In this document: positions 7,703-13,445 of the stretch, piece after piece | How positions within the stretch are numbered: position 1 is the first letter of the stretch | Layout: every line of letters starts with the position of its first letter | Origin: Candidatus Pelagibacter sp. TMED197 | GTDB taxonomy: Bacteria > Pseudomonadota > Alphaproteobacteria > Pelagibacterales > Pelagibacteraceae | DNA: 13,445 nucleotides | Direction: 5' to 3' | NCBI GenBank assembly: GCA_002169755.1 | Contig: NHIU01000033.1 | Location: forward strand, 4,747-18,191 | Made by a program: the position numbers and the translations under genes | The notes under the pieces: model-generated | What the model was told of the DNA's origin: nothing | The model's input: only the letters and a program-made list of their open reading frames with translations | Database searches by the model: none

Positions 7703-8238
7703 TTTGAAGTAATGTCCCTAGAGGTTTGATAAATTAATAAAAAGTAAAGAAACAATATTAGTAAAAGGGGAGTAGTTAAAAAGATCAAACTTATAATTTT
7801 AGACAACCCTGTGTAACGAATTATTAATTCTGCGTACAGAAGAACTAAAAAGCTTATTGTAAAAACACTATATTGATTTATAAATCTTTTTTTTTGTCTC
7901 TTATTTTCAATTAATAAAAAAGAGCACAATAACGCTATAATTGGGATATACAGAGGCAAAACCAATCTTCTATTCAAAGTGGTAACAATTTCTTTTTTAG
8001 TTCCTTCTTTACAATTAGTTATATTAAAATTTCTTCCCATTAAACACATTGTTAAGTCATGAGTACTTGTTTCTTGTAGTTTTGGAAAAATAATTGTATC
8101 AGCCTGCAGATCTTTAAGATCAATATTTAATTGTTTAAATTTAATTATATTTGTTTCAAAACTATCCTTCTTGGCAGTTAATATTGAACCATTAAATAAA
8201 ACCATTTTTTTTTTCTTGAACCAAGCCTTCTTTAGCAA
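7699..8238 (-). CDS. lptF: LptF, C-terminal part (continues after frame break)
   Basis: Second part of LptF in a different frame from the N-terminal part. Meaningful LptF sequence starts at MVLFNGSIL (codon ATG at 8205-8203) just after the ten-A run. It completes the periplasmic jellyroll (KFKQLNIDLKDL is a typical LptF strand). After LNRRLVLPLYIPIIALL it has C-terminal membrane segments at about residues 92-110, 122-141 and 147-170 of this frame. The open frame reaches back to a TTG at 8238, but those 11 upstream residues only duplicate DNA coding for the N-terminal part. There is no Shine-Dalgarno sequence, so it is unlikely to be an independent gene. Its TGA overlaps the lptG ATG. Confidence 0.82.
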   Translation of the reverse strand: MLKKAWFKKKKMVLFNGSILTAKKDSFETNIIKFKQLNIDLKDLQADTIIFPKLQETSTHDLTMCLMGRNFNITNCKEGTKKEIVTTLNRRLVLPLYIPIIALLCSFLLIENKRQKKRFINQYSVFTISFLVLLYAELIIRYTGLSKIISLIFLTTPLLLILFLYFLLIYQTSRDITSK

Positions 8239-8833
8239 CTATGGTTGACGTATCACTATCTGATTTGTTTGTATTGATTTTTTTTAAAATATTTGCTTCG
8301 TCATGAATAAAAATATTCTTAATTTCATTACCAACTTTTTTTTCAACCAAGAATGTAAAACCTTGAAATGAGTCACTAAATTGTTGAACTCTTATTGTAG
8401 GTAAAAAAGAATTAAATCCATCTTTTCCTAGTAGAAGCCTAGATTTATTTAAAGCCATTGGAGTCAAGAATGTTGAAAAAGTTAAGTAAAAAATTAAAAC
8501 TAAAAAAGAAACAAAACAAAAAAGGTTAATTATTTTTAATTTTTTAACTCCAGAAACCCATAAAATTAAAAACTCATTTTCTTGAATTTGTTTAATAATA
8601 AATATTAATAATGAAATCAGAAAGGCCAATGGAATAAATTTAGTTAATATTCCAAACAAATTTAAGAAAGAATACTGAAAATAAGTAAAAATTGAATATC
8701 CATCTTCTACTATTAAATCTAAAAAATTAACAGCTCTTACTGTCCAAGCGATAACAGATAAACCAAATAAAATAATGAAAAATGTTTTTAATATTTCTTT
8801 GATATAATTCTGATAAATTTTGTTTTGTAGCAT
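8192..8833 (-). CDS. lptF: LptF, N-terminal part (frame broken)
   Basis: First 209 residues of the LPS exporter permease LptF, then four out-of-frame residues and a stop. Three membrane segments are visible at about 17-36, 55-80 and 102-124, followed by the start of the periplasmic jellyroll (TIRVQQFSDSFQGFTFLVEKK, given here as TIRVQQF and GFTFLVEKK). The text ENEFLILWVSGV (85-96) is a typical LptF/LptG cytoplasmic loop. The frame is lost after Glu-Lys-Lys at a ten-A run on the coding strand, in the middle of the jellyroll. The LptF sequence continues in another frame at 7699-8238. Joining the two with one A fewer gives 377 residues, the normal length. It is the first gene of the minus-strand array and starts 137 bases from the divergent pepA. 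Confidence 0.85.
   Translation of the reverse strand: MLQNKIYQNYIKEILKTFFIILFGLSVIAWTVRAVNFLDLIVEDGYSIFTYFQYSFLNLFGILTKFIPLAFLISLLIFIIKQIQENEFLILWVSGVKKLKIINLFCFVSFLVLIFYLTFSTFLTPMALNKSRLLLGKDGFNSFLPTIRVQQFSDSFQGFTFLVEKKVGNEIKNIFIHDEANILKKINTNKSDSDTSTIVAKEGLVQEKKNGFI
8205..8214 (-). other. Ten-base A run at the lptF frame break
   Basis: Ten T on the plus strand, ten A in the lptF message. The N-terminal frame reads GAA AAA AAA AAT and soon stops. The C-terminal frame reads AAA AAA AAA ATG. With nine A the two frames join as Glu-Lys-Lys-Met-Val-Leu-Phe. This could be a sequence error, a true single-base insertion, or a slippage site. Confidence 0.75.
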
Positions 8834-8849
8834 TGCAATTTAATGTATA

Positions 8850-8878
8850 TAAATAAAGCAACATTAATTAAATTTCAA
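8850..8878 (-). promoter_or_regulatory. Possible promoter of the lptF-lptG-lptD-surA-pdxA-rsmA array
   Basis: On the minus strand TTGAAA (8878-8873) is followed after 17 bases by TATTTA (8855-8850). The -35 box is five of six to consensus; the -10 box is weak at three of six. It is the only intergenic place from which the six-gene array can be transcribed. Without a mapped start site this is tentative. Confidence 0.3.
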
Positions 8879-8891
8879 TCTATGGTTTAAG

Positions 8892-8901
8892 TTTGATCAA
8901 A
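8892..8901. repeat. Palindrome TTTGATCAAA nested in an inverted repeat between lptF and pepA
   Basis: Perfect ten-base palindrome. It lies between inverted copies of ATTTCAAT (8872-8879) and ATTGAAAT (8907-8914). Each arm contains the TTGAAA proposed as the -35 box of one of the two divergent promoters. It could be a dimeric regulator site, but short AT-rich palindromes are common by chance at this composition. Confidence 0.35.
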
Positions 8902-8907
8902 TTTCCA

Positions 8908-8936
8908 TTGAAATCTGATATATTTGCACTTATATA
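8908..8936 (+). promoter_or_regulatory. Probable promoter of pepA-ndk
   Basis: TTGAAA (8908-8913), a 17-base spacer, then TATATA (8931-8936). This gives five of six and four of six matches to sigma-70 boxes at ideal spacing. It predicts a start near 8943 and a leader of about 28 bases before the pepA ATG at 8971. No Shine-Dalgarno sequence is seen in that leader. AT richness raises the chance of a false match. Confidence 0.45.
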
Positions 8937-8970
8937 CCACTCAAAACTATTAAATCTAAATTAAAAATTT

Positions 8971-10428
8971 ATGTCTATTAAAATTAATTACTCAAATAAA
9001 GCAAACAAACAGTCATCCGATAATCTAGTCTTATTTTCTAACGAGAAATTTAACATTAGTAATCTGAAGAAATATCTTTCTAATTCAGAATTTACCTACA
9101 TAAACGATTTATTGAAAACTAGCGATCACAAAAAAAATATGTTTGTTTTTGAGGTTAATTCAAAAAAAAAAATAGTTTTAATATCCATTAAAAAAAATTT
9201 AAAAAATTTTGATATAGAAAACTTAGGAGCAGAATTTTACAAACGAATTAATTATGGAAAAAATACTGAATACTTTATAAATTCTGATAGTTTATTAATC
9301 AATCAAGAAAATTTTATTGGTTATTTCCTTCACGGATTAAAACTAAAATCTTATGAATTCACAAAATATAAAACAAAAAAAAATTCAAGAATTATTTCTA
9401 TTAATATATTTGGAAGTAAAAACAAACCATCAACCCTAAAACAATTAAAATTTAAAGCATTAGAAGAAGGAACTTTTTATGCAAGAGACTTGGTTTCAGA
9501 ACCAGGTAACATTTTACATCCAGATGAATACGTAAAAAGAATAAACTCTCTTAGAAAAGATGGTTTGAAAATAAATATATATGACGAAAAGAAAATGAAA
9601 AAACTTGGTATGAATGCCTTACTTGGTGTTGGAATGGGAAGTGTCAGAGGATCATATCTTGTAACCATGGAATGGAATGGATTAAAAAATAATTCAAAGC
9701 CATTAGCGTTTGTCGGAAAAGGAGTTACTTTTGATACTGGCGGTTATTCATTAAAGCCAGCAAGATTTATGGAGGACATGACTTATGATATGGCAGGGTC
9801 TGCTGCAGTAGTTGGTTTAATGAAGAATCTTGCGATAAGAAAAGCAAAAATTAATGCTGTGGGTGTTGTGGGTCTAGTGGAAAACATGGTGAGTGGAGTT
9901 GCTCAAAGACCCGGAGATATAGTTAAATCGTATAGTGGAAAAACTATAGAAGTATTAAATACGGATGCAGAAGGTAGATTAGTTTTAGCAGATGCATTAA
10001 CTTTTACAGAAAAGAAATTCAAACCAAAATTTATAGTTGACCTAGCAACTTTGACAGGAGCTATTATTGTTTGTTTAGGATCTGAATACGCAGGACTTTT
10101 TTCTAATGACAATACATTATCAAAACAAATTCAAGACGCAGGTGAAAAGGTTGAAGAAAAATTATGGAGAATGCCTCTTCATAAAAATTATGACAAACTT
10201 ATGAATTCTAAAAATGCTGATGTACAAAATATTAACTATGTTGGTGGTGCTGGGTCTACAACGGCCGCACAATTTTTACAAAGATTTATCTTGAACAAGA
10301 CTCCGTGGGCTCATTTAGATATTGCCGGTATGGCTTTTTCAAAATATGGAGGCGCTTTAAACTCCGGAGGAGCAACTGGATTTGGAGTAAGACTATTAAA
10401 CCAACTAATTGAAGAAAATTATGAGTAA
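8971..10428 (+). CDS. pepA: Leucyl aminopeptidase PepA (M17 family)
   Basis: Cytosolic two-metal peptidase that removes N-terminal residues, especially leucine, from peptides. The protein is 485 residues. The N-terminal macro-like domain (about 1-160) is divergent and lysine-rich; the catalytic domain is well conserved. All active-site residues appear at a constant offset of 20 from E. coli PepA: metal ligands Lys250, Asp255, Asp273, Asp332 and Glu334, and catalytic Lys262 and Arg336. The M17 signature NTDAEGRLVLADAL starts at 330. An 11-A run at 9162-9172 stays in frame. The gene overlaps ndk by eight bases. In many alphaproteobacteria holC lies between them; it is missing here. Confidence 0.95.
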   Translation: MSIKINYSNKANKQSSDNLVLFSNEKFNISNLKKYLSNSEFTYINDLLKTSDHKKNMFVFEVNSKKKIVLISIKKNLKNFDIENLGAEFYKRINYGKNTEYFINSDSLLINQENFIGYFLHGLKLKSYEFTKYKTKKNSRIISINIFGSKNKPSTLKQLKFKALEEGTFYARDLVSEPGNILHPDEYVKRINSLRKDGLKINIYDEKKMKKLGMNALLGVGMGSVRGSYLVTMEWNGLKNNSKPLAFVGKGVTFDTGGYSLKPARFMEDMTYDMAGSAAVVGLMKNLAIRKAKINAVGVVGLVENMVSGVAQRPGDIVKSYSGKTIEVLNTDAEGRLVLADALTFTEKKFKPKFIVDLATLTGAIIVCLGSEYAGLFSNDNTLSKQIQDAGEKVEEKLWRMPLHKNYDKLMNSKNADVQNINYVGGAGSTTAAQFLQRFILNKTPWAHLDIAGMAFSKYGGALNSGGATGFGVRLLNQLIEENYE

Positions 10429-10831
10429 AGTTGAACAAACTCTTTCAATAATAAAGCCAGATGCAGTAGAAAGAAATTTGACAGAAAAAATAAAAGAAAT
10501 TTTTAAAAAAAATAAATTAACTATAAAAGAAAATAAAAAAATTCAATTAACAAAGGAGGAAGCAGCTGAATTTTATAAAGTTCATCAATCAAAACCCTTT
10601 TATGATGCTTTATGTGACTATCTTTCATCAGGGCCTATAGAAGCTATGATTTTGGAAGGTGAAAATGCTGTTTCATCAAATAGAAAGCTTATGGGCGCCA
10701 CTGATCCGAAAAAAGCTGAAGAGAAGACAATTAGAAAACTTTTTGGTATTTCAATAGATAAAAATTCCGTACACGGATCCGACTCTATCGAAAATGCAAA
10801 AAAAGAAATAAATTTTTTTTTTAATATTTAA
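10421..10831 (+). CDS. ndk: Nucleoside diphosphate kinase
   Basis: Transfers the gamma phosphate of ATP to NDPs through a phosphohistidine, balancing NTP and dNTP pools. From the ATG at 10421 the protein has 136 residues. TLSIIKPDAV is at the N-terminus with Lys12. NRKLMGATDPKKA is at 87-99 with Arg88 and Thr94. Arg105 and Asn115 are present, and the active-site His118 is in NSVHGSDS. An in-frame TTG at 10409 would add four residues inside pepA. I prefer the ATG because it gives the standard MSKVEQTLSIIKPD start and the usual length. The pepA stop lies within the first bases, suggesting translational coupling. Its TAA shares bases with the purN stop. Confidence 0.94.
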   Translation: MSKVEQTLSIIKPDAVERNLTEKIKEIFKKNKLTIKENKKIQLTKEEAAEFYKVHQSKPFYDALCDYLSSGPIEAMILEGENAVSSNRKLMGATDPKKAEEKTIRKLFGISIDKNSVHGSDSIENAKKEINFFFNI

Positions 10832-11391
10832 TTATATCTATATAATTTAATCACAGCTTCTGAAAATGCCCTATGTTCAAGTTTTTGGGTTTTTTTCTTT
10901 AAGGAGGCAATATTATCATTTTTTTTTATAAAGAAAATTTTTTGAAGTATTATTTTTCCATTATCTAGCTTCTCGTCTACATTGTGCACAGAACACCCGG
11001 TTTTTTTTTCATTTTCATTCAATATTCTCTTGAATGTATCGAGACCCTTAAACTTTGGAAGCAATGAAGGGTGTATATTTATTATTTTTTTTCCAAAATT
11101 TCTTATAAATTTTTTTGAAATAATTTTCATGTAACCTGCTAAACAAATTAAAGATATATTTTTTTTTTTAATCTCTGATAAAATAATATTTTCAAAATTT
11201 CTTTTTTTTGTATCAATAATTAAACAAGGAATAGAATTTTTTTTAGCAAGCAAAATACCTTTTGCATTTTTATTGTTACACACAACAAGTTTTATATTTA
11301 TAGGAAAAGTATAGTTTCTAGAGCTGAATATTAATGATCTTAAATTAGAACCATAACCAGAAATGAATACGCAGGCATTTTTTTTTACCAT
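10828..11391 (-). CDS. purN: Phosphoribosylglycinamide formyltransferase PurN
   Basis: Transfers a formyl group from 10-formyltetrahydrofolate to GAR, the third step of IMP synthesis. The 187-residue length fits the folate-dependent enzyme. The phosphate-binding SGYGSNLRSL lies at 11-20. The catalytic triad Asn105, His107 (INIHPSLLP) and Asp143 (LDNG) matches E. coli Asn106, His108 and Asp144 at an offset of one. Folate-site residues AGYM (85-88) are also present. It starts inside the last seven bases of purM, so the two are translated from one message. It is unusually rich in Lys and Ile. An 11-base T run at 11159-11169 does not disturb the frame. Confidence 0.95.
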   Translation of the reverse strand: MVKKNACVFISGYGSNLRSLIFSSRNYTFPINIKLVVCNNKNAKGILLAKKNSIPCLIIDTKKRNFENIILSEIKKKNISLICLAGYMKIISKKFIRNFGKKIINIHPSLLPKFKGLDTFKRILNENEKKTGCSVHNVDEKLDNGKIILQKIFFIKKNDNIASLKKKTQKLEHRAFSEAVIKLYRYN

Positions 11392-12413
11392 TTAATATTA
11401 TTGAATAAATTTAATTTTTTATTTTTTTTTGTTACATAACCTATTTCATAAGGCATATAATCTTTAGTAAAATATTTTTTTATTTTTTTTAAATTTTTTT
11501 TTTTAATTATAATACAAAATCCAACACCACAATTAAATGTTCTCAACATTTCGAGATCTGTTAAATTTTTTGATTTTAACCAACTAAATATTTTTCTTGT
11601 CCTAATTTTTGAAAGATCTATATCTACCGATAAATTATCTGGTATTGATCTTGTGATATTCTCAATTAAGCCACCTCCTGTAATATGAGCCGCCGCATTT
11701 ATAAGATTTTTATTCGTAAGCTTTAAAATTTCTCTAGTGTAAATCTTTGTTGGGCTTAATAACTCTTTTTTAAGTTTTCTGGAAATCTTATTTTTATTTA
11801 AAATTGCTCTTATTAAAGAATATCCATTCGAGTGGACGCCACTTGATGGAATTGCTAAAATCAAATTATCTTTTTTGACTTTGTTTTTATTTAAAATTTT
11901 TTTTTTAGAAACAATACCAACACTAAATCCGGCTAAATCAAATTTGTCCTTTGAATAGATCCCAGGCATTTCCGCAGTTTCTCCACCAATTAATTCACAC
12001 TGAGAAATTTTACAACCTTTAAGAATGCCTTTTAAAATGCTTTTTATTTTTTTTAGATTAAGTTTTCCTACAGCTATATAGTCTAAAAAAAATAGTGGCT
12101 TAGCTCCTTGAACAACTAAATCATTTACACACATAGCAACTAAGTCTATGCCAATAGAATCAAATTTTTTAAATTTATTTGCTAAGTCTAGTTTGGTGCC
12201 CACACCGTCGGTACAAGATACAATAACAGGATCTTTAATTTTGATATTACTTATATCAAAAGTTGATCCAAAAGCCCCAATATTATTAGAATTGAAGGCT
12301 TTATTCGTTTTTTTGACATTTTTTTTTGATATTTTTGCAATGTGTTTTACAAACTTATTAGCAACTGAAATGTTTACGCCGCTTTTTTTATAACTATTTT
12401 GTATTTTTTTCAT
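11385..12413 (-). CDS. purM: Phosphoribosylformylglycinamidine cyclo-ligase PurM (AIR synthetase)
   Basis: ATP-dependent ring closure of FGAM to AIR, the fifth step of purine synthesis. The 342-residue protein is full length for the PurM/SelD/HypE fold. Motifs in order are YKKSGVNI (8-15), TDGVGTK (68-74), DLVAMCVND (90-98), GGETAEMPG (143-151), PSSGVHSNGYSL (189-200), HITGGG (243-248) and FNCGVG (293-298). The start is the ATG at 12413, giving the standard SYKKSGV opening. It is 25 bases from the divergent start of the DUF2066-type gene, so its promoter probably lies inside that gene. It is followed by purN with a seven-base overlap. Confidence 0.96.
   Translation of the reverse strand: MKKIQNSYKKSGVNISVANKFVKHIAKISKKNVKKTNKAFNSNNIGAFGSTFDISNIKIKDPVIVSCTDGVGTKLDLANKFKKFDSIGIDLVAMCVNDLVVQGAKPLFFLDYIAVGKLNLKKIKSILKGILKGCKISQCELIGGETAEMPGIYSKDKFDLAGFSVGIVSKKKILNKNKVKKDNLILAIPSSGVHSNGYSLIRAILNKNKISRKLKKELLSPTKIYTREILKLTNKNLINAAAHITGGGLIENITRSIPDNLSVDIDLSKIRTRKIFSWLKSKNLTDLEMLRTFNCGVGFCIIIKKKNLKKIKKYFTKDYMPYEIGYVTKKNKKLNLFNNIKW
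12365..12394 (+). promoter_or_regulatory. Possible promoter of the DUF2066-type gene, inside purM
   Basis: CTGAAA (12365-12370), an 18-base spacer, then TATAAC (12389-12394), five of six to the -10 consensus. It lies on the opposite strand within the first codons of purM and would give a leader of about 38 bases. The short gap forces any promoter to overlap purM, which makes this plausible but unproven. Confidence 0.28.
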
Positions 12414-12438
12414 TAATAAAAATGGTAATTAGCTTAAT

Positions 12439-13445
12439 ATGAAAAATTTAATATATTTAGTAACTATATTAATTATTTTATTAAAAACTGGAAATGTTTT
12501 ATCAAGCGACAACATATTTAATGTTAATAATATAGAAGTAAAAGTAAAAAATACTTTAAATAAACAAAAATCAATCAATGAAGCTTTCAAAAAGGGGTTT
12601 GATAAGCTTACTTATAGACTTTTACTAGAAGATGACTATAAAAAATATAGAAGCCTTGATTTAACAAAAATCAAGGAACTAGTCTCTCATTACCAGGTAG
12701 AAGAAATAAATAAATCCAACACTAAAATTATAAAAGCAAATATTTATTTTGACAAAGAAAGAATGCATGATTTTTTTTTCGGCAGGAACATTTTTTATTC
12801 AGATTTTATTAATTCAGAAGTTGTTATATTTCCTCTATTGATCGAAAAAAAACAACATTATATTTATAACAATAATTTTTTTGTTGAAAATTGGACTTTA
12901 GAAAATGATAAAAATAAAGACAGTTTAATAAATTATATTTTACCATTAGAGTCTATAGAAAATATAGAAAAAATAAAAACTAATAAAGATAATATTTATG
13001 ATTTAAATATTACAGAATTTTTTGAGGGCTATGATAAAAATAACATGGTATTTGCAATTATTGAAAAGGGAAATGATAATGCAAAAATTTTTTTAAATTG
13101 CAAACTTGCTGGAAAGAAATTAAAAAAAACTCTTTTAATAAAATATACAAATAATAATGAAGTTGAATTTAATAACAAGATTATTATAGAAATTAAGAAC
13201 TTAATAAATGATTTGATTAAATTACAGAACTTAATCGATGTAAGAACTCCTTCTTTTTTGAATGTTAAAATTGATCTTAAAAATCAAGGTAATTTAGTTG
13301 AGTTAAATAAAAGATTTAAAAAGATAGATTTAATTGATAATTATTATGTTCAGCAACTCAATAAAGATTATGCTTTAATTAAAATAAAATATCTTGGAAA
13401 AATAAATAAATTTATTCAAAAACTTAATGAAAAAAATATTAATTT
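12439..13445 (+). CDS. Exported DUF2066-type protein of unknown function (3' end outside window)
   Basis: At least 335 residues, open to the window edge, so the C-terminus is missing. The first 22 residues form a signal peptide (MKNLIYLVTILIILL...), predicting a periplasmic or envelope protein. Residues 32-134 resemble the DUF2066 family: IEVKVKN, then NEAFKKGFDKLTYRLLL (47-63), then IKELVSHYQVEEINKSNTK (78-96), KANIYFDKERMHDFF (99-113) and VVIFPLL (128-134). This matches the family pattern of a strand, an 'ALxxALxxLLxRLT' helix, an 'xVxxYxVxEExxSxTxY' segment, a 'VxFDxxxV' strand and a 'VLVxPxx' strand. Neighbouring purM supports it, since DUF2066 genes sit beside purM in Pseudomonas and many proteobacteria. 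The rest is Lys- and Asn-rich without recognisable motifs. No function is known. No Shine-Dalgarno sequence is evident. Confidence 0.72.
   Translation, partial: MKNLIYLVTILIILLKTGNVLSSDNIFNVNNIEVKVKNTLNKQKSINEAFKKGFDKLTYRLLLEDDYKKYRSLDLTKIKELVSHYQVEEINKSNTKIIKANIYFDKERMHDFFFGRNIFYSDFINSEVVIFPLLIEKKQHYIYNNNFFVENWTLENDKNKDSLINYILPLESIENIEKIKTNKDNIYDLNITEFFEGYDKNNMVFAIIEKGNDNAKIFLNCKLAGKKLKKTLLIKYTNNNEVEFNNKIIIEIKNLINDLIKLQNLIDVRTPSFLNVKIDLKNQGNLVELNKRFKKIDLIDNYYVQQLNKDYALIKIKYLGKINKFIQKLNEKNIN

Noticed and set aside
7699..8238. C-terminal lptF frame as an independent small membrane protein
   Set aside because: Its start would be a TTG without Shine-Dalgarno inside the N-terminal part, and the protein begins in the middle of the LptF jellyroll; a broken lptF explains it better.
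9477..9668. Minus-strand open frame inside pepA, and a second at 9903-10112
   Set aside because: Both are opposite the conserved PepA catalytic domain, whose constraint explains the open frames.
12148..12393. Plus-strand hydrophobic open frame opposite the start of purM
   Set aside because: Hydrophobic content reflects T-rich antisense of Lys/Asn-rich purM. No start signal or family match.
11385..12413. Repeated T runs in purM and purN as terminators or frameshift sites
   Set aside because: No GC-rich hairpins precede them, and both proteins read through intact; they are AAA lysine codons on the coding strand.
1..13445. Mobile element, CRISPR, tRNA/rRNA, riboswitch or horizontally acquired island
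   Set aside because: I saw no transposase, regularly spaced repeats, cloverleaf or known riboswitch core. Base composition and lysine-rich codon use look uniform across all genes.

Overview
The window is a compact, very AT-rich stretch of bacterial chromosome. Its proteins are rich in Lys, Asn and Ile, genes abut or overlap by a few bases, and homopolymer runs are frequent. Protein families and gene order (fabG-acpP ... gmk / rsmA-pdxA-surA-lptD-lptG-lptF / pepA-ndk / purN-purM) are alphaproteobacterial. With the base composition and streamlining, this points to a SAR11-like (Pelagibacterales) marine bacterium. That assignment is inferred from style and gene order, not from a search. I see no mobile element, CRISPR array, RNA gene, phage gene or defence island, so this is conserved core chromosome.

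Layout. (1) Plus strand, 5-1630: fabG, acpP and gmk, for fatty acid synthesis and guanylate kinase. (2) Minus strand, 8833 down to 1623: lptF, lptG, lptD, surA, pdxA and rsmA. This six-gene array is joined throughout by overlapping or abutting stop/start codons. LptF and LptG are the inner-membrane subunits of the LPS exporter, LptD is its outer-membrane barrel, and SurA is the periplasmic chaperone that helps barrels such as LptD fold. PdxA (vitamin B6) and RsmA (16S rRNA dimethylation) ride at the end. (3) A 137-base divergent promoter region, 8834-8970. (4) Plus strand, 8971-10831: pepA (leucyl aminopeptidase) overlapping ndk (nucleoside diphosphate kinase). (5) Minus strand, 12413 down to 10828: purM then purN, two purine-synthesis enzymes. 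(6) Plus strand from 12439 to the window edge: a partial exported DUF2066-type protein, divergent from purM with only 25 bases between start codons.

The most notable point is lptF. Its reading frame is broken at a run of ten A residues (coding strand) in the periplasmic domain. Removing one A restores a normal 377-residue LptF. This may be a sequencing error, a real mutation, or a site rescued by polymerase slippage. The other points concern genome reduction (fabF/mltG and holC absent from their usual places), divergent motifs in PdxA, an unusual LptD cysteine set, and stop codons shared between convergent genes. I found no clear sign of a wholly new biological system.
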